From: Alphaproteobacteria bacterium
Lineage (GTDB): Bacteria; Pseudomonadota; Alphaproteobacteria; Sphingomonadales; Kordiimonadaceae
Direction of reading: 5' to 3'
Length of the DNA: 64,000 nt
Assembly: GCA_006226495.1 (NCBI GenBank)
Contig: SBGU01000021.1
Coordinates: 1 to 64,000, forward strand
The translations under genes and the position numbers were made by a program. Of this stretch, positions 54,817 to 62,287 are shown piece by piece (the stretch's first letter is position 1; each line of letters begins with the position of its first letter). The notes under the pieces are model-generated. The model worked only from the letters and a program-made list of their open reading frames with translations. It did no database searches and was not told the DNA's origin.

Positions 54817-57794
54817 CATGGAAACAGGAATGGCCAAAGCAGGCCGCTGACCAAGGTCACCGCCACCAACACCAAAACCAGCATCGAGGCCCAGGAAAAG
54901 GCCTGTATACGGCCGGGGCGCGGCGCGGCAAAAGCAGCCAACCGGCGCAACCAGGACCGGTTGCGCGCCATCCGGGCCACCATGCCCGACAGGGTACCGG
55001 GTCGCCGGTGCGGCAGCAGCACCAGCCACAACAGCCCGGTCAGGAACACGGTCAGGACTGTGGCGAATGCGGTGAAGCGGATCCCGTTGTCGAGGCCCAG
55101 TTCCGCCAGGTGGTATCCCAGCGCACCACCCTTGCCATAAAGCCCCAGCGCGCCGCCAAACAGCGTCAGCGGAATACCGACAAAAGCCAGAGCGCGAATG
55201 CGGTTCTCTGCCCGGCGTTCGCTTTCCCGGTCCCAATATTCCTGTGTGCGCTCGATTTCGTCGCGGATCATCTCATATTCGTTGCGGGCCTGGGTTGGCT
55301 TGCGGATCAGGTCGAACAGTTCGATGCCCTGCACCTGGCTGGACACCTGGTTGAACCACAGCATGTTCACGAACTTCAGCAATTCGGGCAGCAGGGCGTG
55401 GTAACGCTGGGGCAACGGTTCGCCCTTGTCCGGCTGCCAGGGTTTGAGGATGTCCGAAATTTTGCAGGAATAGACCTGCAGCACAGCGGTATAAAGCTGG
55501 GCCAACAGCGCCATGCGCAGGTAAACACCATTCATTTGCCTGAGATGAATGACATCATAGGCATAGGACTTCGTCCTTCGGCCGCCCGCGAAGCCCAGGT
55601 AAGCAAAAGCATGGTCACTGGCAACAAAATAGCTGCCGAACTGTTCGTGCCGCCGGTACCGGTTCTGCTCCAGCAGTGCGCGCGCGAAATCTTCGTCATA
55701 ATTGAAACCGCCGCCAAATCCGTCAACTTCGCGCAGGCGGTCCAGAACCGCATCCAGCCGGGCTGTGGCGCCTGGCAGGGTGGGTCTTTCGCCTTCCAGC
55801 ACAACGGATGTGGCAACCCGCGCCCGCGCGTCGCCAAGATATTGAACGCGGTTGGCATAGCCACCCGCCTCTGCCTCACCGACAATTGAACCGAGCGCCA
55901 GTTCCACCAGCTTTCGCAGCACATGGCGGGGTCTTTCGTCGCTGGTTGCGGACTCGCATCCAAAGAGGAAACCGGCCAATTCTTTGTCGCCCTGGTGAAG
56001 CTCCAGACGGTAATGGCCTTTGTCCTGCACCTCGTCTTCGCTGTATTCAAATTCGGAATACAGGTACCGGGCCTTGGCATTATAGTCGATCATCGAGGCA
56101 AGCGACTGGCTCGCACCGCCGGACAGCAGGCACATGCACAGTGACCCTGCACCTGCAGACACCTCAGGGGCCTTGTACCCGACCCCCCATTCCAGGCATA
56201 TCGTATCATTGTAGAAAAGATGCAGGCGCACATGTTCGACTTTTTGGACCTGCCGCACATGGCCCTTGGGCCAATCCAGCACATAGGCAAGATCAGCAAG
56301 GTTCCCGCTGAGGGTGATTTCGAGGCTGACAAGGCTGGGGCTTTGCGGATCACTGCCGCCCTCCCGCCAGCTTGCCCCCAGTTGCTGGCGCAAATGGCGC
56401 ATGAAATAGCTGGCGTCGCCAATGTCCTGAACCTTAACCCCTTGGGTATTCTCCGTTATGGCCGCGTGCGCAGCCTTTCGCAGCCGATCAAGGCTGAAAT
56501 CTGCATCCGGCACAAGCCATAGTGGCTGCATGAAATGGGTACGCCAGGCCACCACCGGTCGGGCGCCAAGCAGGAAGTTGTTCAGAAGGAAGTCACAGAA
56601 ATTCAGGATCGCTGCCGGCGCATTCGAAATGCCATGGACATCTTCCAGCCCAAAATAGAAACCGGTTTCGCCGACAAGATAGGCCTGAAGCTGGTCCAAC
56701 CCATGCTCCGCCCGTACATCGGGCTCCAGCACTTGTTCCAGCACAGGCCTGTCCGCCGCAGGGCCGCAGAATTCGAGCCGGCAAATTGACGCCAGCATCG
56801 TTTCAAGCGACGGCGACACGTCTGCGCCAGCCGTTTCAGGATAATAGAGGGCCAGAATGCGATGGTCTTGCAGGTAAGCCTCGCCCTGACTGAAATAATA
56901 TTCATACACCGCATCGACCAGCAGGCGGCGCTCCCGCAGCGGGGCAACAAGCAGTAGAAGGTCTTCTGCCTTATTGGGTAGGGGCCCGGAACGCAAATAC
57001 CTGCCAACGATCCGCGTCGTGCTGGGGTCTGTATACGCGGCGTCCGGGCTGCCGGCATTTTCAATTGCCTGCCCGACCTCCTGCGCAAGCTGCTCCAGGC
57101 GCGACTGCATGGCTTGCAGTTTGGCGTCAGAAACAGTCTGGCTGCCGGCAGCAAACGCGTCGCCGTGCAATGCGGCATAGCCCTCTTCCGCAATCACAAG
57201 ATCAGCCGCTCGAATATGCCTGATTTCAGCAAGCGTTTTCTCGAACTGCGGCCATTGCCCCGGATCATCTGGCCAGCCACACCGGCCATTGCTTGCAGCG
57301 GAATCCTTGAATTTCAGGGGGGCGCGCCCGCGACGTTTCCATTGATGTTCGAAACAACAACGTGCAAGCGCGGGCATGCCGCCCATCTCGCGCGCTGATA
57401 CGCGTTCGGCCCAAAGCCAATCTTCGTCAAGTTGATCCTGCGGTCCGGCAGCAGGACAAAAATGCCGGTAGACCTGCTGAAATGCCGATAAACCATGCCC
57501 GCGCGACACGTGCCCGCCCATGGGCGACGCATAGTCCTTATGATCAATCAGGGTAACCGTCTTGCCGGCTTCTACCAGCCTGCGTTCGATGTCCGGATTG
57601 TTGATCTCGACCATCGACACACGGTCAAAATCTTTCAGGTAACGCGCGATATCGCTGTAGTGGATAGTATCGCCCCATGACCGGTCAACGATACAAACCC
57701 TTTCAGCCCTTTTTTTATTGCGCACAAGAAATGCGGCAATTTCGGCCGTTTCCAAGTCATTGCGCTGAACCAGATACAGCGTCCCGTCCGCCAT
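54816..57794 (-). CDS. DHH-like domain fused to CorA-like membrane protein
   Basis: About 992 residues from the ATG at 57792-57794 (an upstream ATG at 57809 adds five). The N-terminal ~150 residues share the stand-alone DHH protein's features: LVQRNDLETAEIAAFL (cf. GGHDLEMQTIADLV) and VTLIDHKDYASPMGGHVSRGHG (DHK in place of DHH). The large middle region is unrecognised. The C-terminus is a long charged coiled-coil (EYEMIRDEIERTQEYWDRESERRAENRIRA) followed by three membrane helices: ALAFVGIPLTLFGGALGLY, FTAFATVLTVFLTGLLWLVLLP and SWASMLVLVLVAVTLVSGLLWPFLF, like CorA but without the GMN motif. I infer a messenger-gated channel with a built-in messenger hydrolase. Its stop touches the array 2 leader. 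Confidence 0.7.
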   Translation of the reverse strand: MADGTLYLVQRNDLETAEIAAFLVRNKKRAERVCIVDRSWGDTIHYSDIARYLKDFDRVSMVEINNPDIERRLVEAGKTVTLIDHKDYASPMGGHVSRGHGLSAFQQVYRHFCPAAGPQDQLDEDWLWAERVSAREMGGMPALARCCFEHQWKRRGRAPLKFKDSAASNGRCGWPDDPGQWPQFEKTLAEIRHIRAADLVIAEEGYAALHGDAFAAGSQTVSDAKLQAMQSRLEQLAQEVGQAIENAGSPDAAYTDPSTTRIVGRYLRSGPLPNKAEDLLLLVAPLRERRLLVDAVYEYYFSQGEAYLQDHRILALYYPETAGADVSPSLETMLASICRLEFCGPAADRPVLEQVLEPDVRAEHGLDQLQAYLVGETGFYFGLEDVHGISNAPAAILNFCDFLLNNFLLGARPVVAWRTHFMQPLWLVPDADFSLDRLRKAAHAAITENTQGVKVQDIGDASYFMRHLRQQLGASWREGGSDPQSPSLVSLEITLSGNLADLAYVLDWPKGHVRQVQKVEHVRLHLFYNDTICLEWGVGYKAPEVSAGAGSLCMCLLSGGASQSLASMIDYNAKARYLYSEFEYSEDEVQDKGHYRLELHQGDKELAGFLFGCESATSDERPRHVLRKLVELALGSIVGEAEAGGYANRVQYLGDARARVATSVVLEGERPTLPGATARLDAVLDRLREVDGFGGGFNYDEDFARALLEQNRYRRHEQFGSYFVASDHAFAYLGFAGGRRTKSYAYDVIHLRQMNGVYLRMALLAQLYTAVLQVYSCKISDILKPWQPDKGEPLPQRYHALLPELLKFVNMLWFNQVSSQVQGIELFDLIRKPTQARNEYEMIRDEIERTQEYWDRESERRAENRIRALAFVGIPLTLFGGALGLYGKGGALGYHLAELGLDNGIRFTAFATVLTVFLTGLLWLVLLPHRRPGTLSGMVARMARNRSWLRRLAAFAAPRPGRIQAFSWASMLVLVLVAVTLVSGLLWPFLFP

Positions 57795-58103
57795 GTGCCG
57801 CCCCCACATCCTCGGGGTGCATGCTTTTTACCCCGTCCTGACCACTAAAAGTTGATTAAATCTGCGCGGCGCGGCTATGGCAACCCATATGTGGCGACGT
57901 TTCATAGATTTAAGTTTGGCAGGGCTGCTGGAAATACGGCCAAATAAGTATCGATATACTATGCGGATATGGAGTCGGCCTGCCTATATCCAACTGCCCG
58001 ATCTTAAGGGGGTGCCGATATTCCAAAAACTGACACCCATCTTTCAACTTTCATCAGCGCGGTTCGCATTTGAGTGCCAAGATTGGCGAGTATTGGCAGT
58101 AGG
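57795..58103. other. Spacer between hipA and DHH-CorA gene, possible hipB remnant
   Basis: 309 bp. On the minus strand after the hipA stop is an open stretch (58004-58100) reading LANLGTQMRTALMK, which resembles the start of HipB-type XRE antitoxins (LGxQLRxAR), then loses similarity and stops. It may be the ruin of hipB; the match is short. An inverted repeat AGTAT/ATACT around CGAT (57947-57962) lies in the rest, where the DHH-CorA promoter should be. A rightward frame here has no recognisable domain. Confidence 0.35.
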
Positions 58104-59294
58104 TCAGTCGAAGATTGTCTCCCATTTTTCAAGCACGCTGGCCCGGAAAGCGTGTGTCCTGCCTGGCCCAAGCGGTATATCGCCATCGAGGCGCGCGAAC
58201 ACGGCATCCCGGGCCTTGCCTACATCCTTGAAAGCCTGCTCGATCGCCCGTTCAGTCAGCCGCAGGCGCCGACCGATCTCTGTGAGCAAGGCCCGGTCGT
58301 AGACGTCCCACTGGATCGCCTGCCCATCCAACTGCAGCCCGAACCGGGTGCTGTAGCCCTGGGCGCCATAGAGATAGCCGTTCAGCACGTCATAGATGGG
58401 TGACAGCCGCAGGCCGTCACTGGTCTCCAAAAGGCTCCAGTTCTTCAGGTGACAGTCGGTGTTGCCGATCAGGCAAAAGGCCACCAGCCGCTTGAACAGC
58501 CTGTAGCCGTCAAGGACAGGGGCAGCCGAACGCTCAAGCGCCGCGGCCAGGGCCTCATAGCCTACTGTATATTTGGCGCTGCGGTCCCGGCCGGGCGGCA
58601 CCGACAGAACCTGGGCAAAGTCCTCGCAGCGCAATTTGCCGCGCCGGTCCGGCCCGACCCGGTCAAACCGGTTGACCATCAGTGCCGGCCGATTGATCCC
58701 GGCAAGGATAGTGCGCTCTGCCGTCACCACCTGGTCGTCCGGCAACAGCAACCGAACCAGCTCCAGGCTGAAGGCCTCGTTACCAACCAGGTCGATCAGG
58801 TCCTCGCGATTGAACTTGGCGATATAGGGCGCAGCCTCAGTGCCCTGCGCCGGCGCATAGCGGTCGCCGTGACAAGCACACAAAAGTTTCTCCTGAACGC
58901 CAGGGATCGTACGTCGGGCTGCTGCAATTGCTCTCGTTTCAGCGTCGGCGGCCTCACCAAGATCGAAACCTGACGCGAATGCTTCAGGATCCTCGATACC
59001 GATAGCGCCGATACAGTCTCTGCCGAACGCAAGCAGCAGACCAAAGTCATCGTCTTCACTTATATCCGCGATCGCCCGCTGACGGCTTCGAAGCCACCCT
59101 TCCGGCGCCATATGTGCAAACACTGGATGCAGGCCATTTGACCATTCATGTTCATCCAAGGCCCGCGGCAATGCGCAGGCAATCTCGGGCGCATCCTCAT
59201 CATAGACAAACACAGTACCACCATCTGCAGTCTCTGAGAGAATGCCGGCCCTTTTGTCTTTGAAGGTCACAATGCCATATCGGAGCTTTGCCAT
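58104..59294 (-). CDS. hipA: HipA-family Ser/Thr kinase toxin
   Basis: 396 residues. HipA N-domain (KLRYGIVTFKDKRAGILSET, HPVFAHMAPEGWL), the ATP-loop TIPGVQEKLLCACH, and the HipA-C catalytic NxDxHxKN as GNTDCHLKNWSLL with LSPIYDVLNGY (metal-binding Asp). All catalytic residues are present. HipA phosphorylates aminoacyl-tRNA synthetases and is normally held by HipB. No hipB lies upstream: hipA starts 51 bp after the tniQ stop. A degraded match is downstream. It is probably a stabilisation or defence cargo of the transposon. Confidence 0.85.
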   Translation of the reverse strand: MAKLRYGIVTFKDKRAGILSETADGGTVFVYDEDAPEIACALPRALDEHEWSNGLHPVFAHMAPEGWLRSRQRAIADISEDDDFGLLLAFGRDCIGAIGIEDPEAFASGFDLGEAADAETRAIAAARRTIPGVQEKLLCACHGDRYAPAQGTEAAPYIAKFNREDLIDLVGNEAFSLELVRLLLPDDQVVTAERTILAGINRPALMVNRFDRVGPDRRGKLRCEDFAQVLSVPPGRDRSAKYTVGYEALAAALERSAAPVLDGYRLFKRLVAFCLIGNTDCHLKNWSLLETSDGLRLSPIYDVLNGYLYGAQGYSTRFGLQLDGQAIQWDVYDRALLTEIGRRLRLTERAIEQAFKDVGKARDAVFARLDGDIPLGPGRTHAFRASVLEKWETIFD

Positions 59295-59345
59295 CCCGCA
59301 CTTCTTCCAATGCTTTCGCGGGCATCAAGAGTGCGCTTAAGCGCT

Positions 59346-61250
59346 TCATTCTGCCACTGCACCGTCAACGCCAGCTCGCTCAAAAAAATATTGCCTGCCG
59401 CCATCAACATTCGGCCCGGTTACTGGCTGAAGTCCTTCGTTCCGCAGGTTCTCAACCAAGGCCTTTGGGGATTTTCCACGAGCTTTCGCACACTCTGCTG
59501 CAGACACATAGCAAGTGCGGAACCGCTCAACTTCGTCCCTAGCGATCGTGCGCATGAAGCGCACCCCAATTTTGGTTTCCCTAGTCTGCAACAGGCCACG
59601 TTTCACCAGGCCATACAGCACTTCCTGCTTCAAGCAGAGTTCGGCCGCAGCCTCCGGCAAGCTCAAAACGTCTTCGGGCGCCATAGCATTGCGCTCAAGG
59701 ATTTTTTCCATGTCAGCGAATGCAAAGCAACACTGCCGAACGCCGACCTCGCGCGTGTCACATGCCTTTACGTTTATCTGGTCACGCACCACCATTTCCA
59801 GCAGATCCGCTATGCCCAGCCCAACTGTGGTCAACATGCGCACGGCAATTGGGAAACCGACCAGATCTTCTTCGCCACCGACATACTGGGGCGCGTCGCC
59901 AACAACTCGCTTTATAAAAGCTTCTACTTCCATACGATCGAGCAACATCGTACGCGACCGATTGATGGGCACGTCTGGCAGCGGGTTCAACAGGCCTCGC
60001 TCAACAATCGCCCGAAACGGTACTTCTGAAAGACCCAACAGAATACCTGCACGATAGGGGGTAATGGTGTTCGCTTCTTCATCCAACCGACGAATTACGC
60101 TGCGGCGTTCGACCAGCGACAGCTTACGGGCGCCTGTAGCCAGGACGTGGCCCTTTAGATGCCCTTCCTCGATCATCCTGTCGATCATGGTCGGCGCACA
60201 GCGCAGCACTTTCGCGGCCTCCTGACGATCCATGTATTTTCGGGATTCGACGGGCGCGAGCTTCAACCTGCTATTCCTTCGTGACACCAACCCGCCGTCC
60301 CACCTGGTATTGGCGTAGTCCTGCAGCGCCGCCCAAAGGAAATCGAACGCTCTCCCGCGGAAGTCTTTTCCGAGTGCCTCGTAGAAACTTCCCAGATCAT
60401 GTGCCAGGCCCGTTGTGCCGGCACCGGCCGGTGCCCGGGTCCGGATCAATTCCAGAAGCGCAAAGAAATTGGTAGGCCATTCATCCAGGACACGTGCCGC
60501 TTGCGCTATCATGTCATATGCGGCCCGAACCGACAGGTGTGCACAGGCCCTGGCTCCATATCCACTGGCATCCTGCACGCTATAAAGCCCCAGAAAAATG
60601 ATCAGCCTGCAAAGATCGTTTGGCGTCAGATCATCCAGAACGGAAAAGCCGGCAGGGCGGTGACCATTGCCCTGTCCAAGTTGACAGAGAACATAGGTCG
60701 TGAGGGCCACCGCCTTCGCGTCGGCCTCCGCGGCGACTACAGTCGACAGATCAAGGCCACAGTACCCACAGGACGCGACCCTGGCTGACGACCATGCAAG
60801 GTCACGCGCGCACCCCGGGCAGCGGTCCAGGAGACGGTTACCATGTGTGGGGCAACAGGCGACAACAGAAAGGTCCCAGATCGCGCGCCTGAATGGTTTC
60901 TGGCCAAGGCACGCCGGACATACTTTTGGACGCTTGAGCTTGACTGCCGCATCCGGCAGTTCCACCCCCAGGAATGATCGTGTCTTGTGCCGCCCACGTC
61001 CAACCAACGGCCAGTAACATGTGTCGGCAAGGGTATCAACTTCAATACCCAAGACTGCAGCCAATGCCGCTGGATCACTTTGCCGCATAGGCAATGACGC
61101 TGGCGAAACCGACATATCGAAAAGCCAGCCAGGTCGCGCATAGCCATTTTCTTCTGCGACACGGACAAGATAGCCCATCAGGCTCTCGCCTTCTTCGGGC
61201 CGCGGGCGCCTCAACAGTTTCTTGTTCTCAAAATTGGAACCGACGATCAT
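59346..61250 (-). CDS. tniQ: TniQ/TnsD-like target-selection protein, long
   Basis: 634 residues. The TniQ N-domain (LLRRPRPEEGESLMGYLVRVAEENGY) is followed by zinc-binding pairs (C111/C114, C132-C133/H136, C144/C147, C161/C164) and a C-terminal region with several helix-turn-helix-like segments, e.g. YMDRQEAAKVLRCAPTMIDRMIEEGHLKGH. This long form resembles TnsD, which binds a fixed chromosomal attachment site, not the short TniQ of CRISPR-guided transposons. The start overlaps tnsC by one base. Confidence 0.85.
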   Translation of the reverse strand: MIVGSNFENKKLLRRPRPEEGESLMGYLVRVAEENGYARPGWLFDMSVSPASLPMRQSDPAALAAVLGIEVDTLADTCYWPLVGRGRHKTRSFLGVELPDAAVKLKRPKVCPACLGQKPFRRAIWDLSVVACCPTHGNRLLDRCPGCARDLAWSSARVASCGYCGLDLSTVVAAEADAKAVALTTYVLCQLGQGNGHRPAGFSVLDDLTPNDLCRLIIFLGLYSVQDASGYGARACAHLSVRAAYDMIAQAARVLDEWPTNFFALLELIRTRAPAGAGTTGLAHDLGSFYEALGKDFRGRAFDFLWAALQDYANTRWDGGLVSRRNSRLKLAPVESRKYMDRQEAAKVLRCAPTMIDRMIEEGHLKGHVLATGARKLSLVERRSVIRRLDEEANTITPYRAGILLGLSEVPFRAIVERGLLNPLPDVPINRSRTMLLDRMEVEAFIKRVVGDAPQYVGGEEDLVGFPIAVRMLTTVGLGIADLLEMVVRDQINVKACDTREVGVRQCCFAFADMEKILERNAMAPEDVLSLPEAAAELCLKQEVLYGLVKRGLLQTRETKIGVRFMRTIARDEVERFRTCYVSAAECAKARGKSPKALVENLRNEGLQPVTGPNVDGGRQYFFERAGVDGAVAE

Positions 61251-62287
61251 CAGAACACATCCCGTAGCGTAAGGGCGCTATCTGCACCAAGAGCGGGCTT
61301 GTTCTGCTTGCGCGGCTTGTCACCGATCAGTGTAGGCGCCTGGTCGGGGACCAGTGCTGGCCCATTGGCGAAGGACCAGTCCACGGCAAAAGGATTAACG
61401 GCCGGTGTCCCTCTGTCGAGACTGCCCTCTGGCCTTAGAATTCTTTCACGGTAGGCGCGCTCCAAGAGGCCAAGGGTGATGCTTTTTTCGCATTCTTCGA
61501 AAGCCAAGAATGCAGCACCGCGCACAATCTTCATAACCTTTGAAACATACCCTTGGGAGGCCGAGAAAAACCTGCGTCCCATGTCCAGATTCCCGAACGC
61601 CGGCTTTTCCTCAAACGGCAATCGGTCAGCGACAAAGCTCAGAAATTTTCGGAACTCTTCCATGTCATGGCCCGCCCCAAACGGCTCAAGGACATACTGG
61701 CTCGAAAAGCGTCGCATAAGCTGTTCGTTGGCTTCCAGAACGTTGCGTGAATAGGGCAGCCCGGTCAGCACCACGGGTACCTTTGTTTCGCTGATCAGGT
61801 TTTTGAGCCAATCAGACACGGACCGCAGGACGCGAAGATTGTCGCGGTCGATGAAGTGCTGAAACTCATCCAGGATGAGGATTTCGACCTCGCATTCCCG
61901 GATCAGCTTGTAGAGCCGCTGTGTCTTGTTATCCAACGACCCCCGAAGGGCGGACGGATCGCCAAGACTAATCAATAAGGCCGTCGCCATTGCCTTCATG
62001 GTCGCCGGCACCGGGATGGCCGCAGCCAGGACAGGAATGGTGGTCCCGGAGGTGGTTTCCGTGCGCGGATAGCGCCGCAGATAGAATTCTTTTATAGTGG
62101 TTTTGCCAACGCCCGATTCCCCAAGAATAAGAAGGCATTCGGGCTCGTTTGCGCCTTTCGACAGAGCCCGGCAATAGTCGACCTGCCGAATTGCCTTCAT
62201 CATGCGGGGGTGCGTTATCACCATCGCATTTATGGCACCAAGGCTCTCGAGTGCGGTGTCCGACAATTTTCTGCTGCTATTCTTCAT
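61250..62287 (-). CDS. tnsC: TnsC/TniB-like AAA+ ATPase
   Basis: 345 residues. Walker A is ILGESGVGKTT (56-64); Walker B is EVEILILDEFQHF (D140, E141). KSITLGLLERAYRERIL and a basic C-terminal tail follow, typical of the TniB/TnsC ATPases that link target-site proteins to the transposase. It overlaps tnsB by eleven bases at its start and tniQ by one base at its end, giving a tight tnsB-tnsC-tniQ operon. Confidence 0.9.
   Translation of the reverse strand: MKNSSRKLSDTALESLGAINAMVITHPRMMKAIRQVDYCRALSKGANEPECLLILGESGVGKTTIKEFYLRRYPRTETTSGTTIPVLAAAIPVPATMKAMATALLISLGDPSALRGSLDNKTQRLYKLIRECEVEILILDEFQHFIDRDNLRVLRSVSDWLKNLISETKVPVVLTGLPYSRNVLEANEQLMRRFSSQYVLEPFGAGHDMEEFRKFLSFVADRLPFEEKPAFGNLDMGRRFFSASQGYVSKVMKIVRGAAFLAFEECEKSITLGLLERAYRERILRPEGSLDRGTPAVNPFAVDWSFANGPALVPDQAPTLIGDKPRKQNKPALGADSALTLRDVF

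Noticed and set aside
59346-61250. TniQ as the CRISPR-linked TniQ of a guide-directed transposon
   Set aside because: The protein is the long TnsD-like form with extra HTH-like segments, and the nearby CRISPR system has its own adaptation and signalling genes, so cargo is the simpler reading. Kept open in findings.
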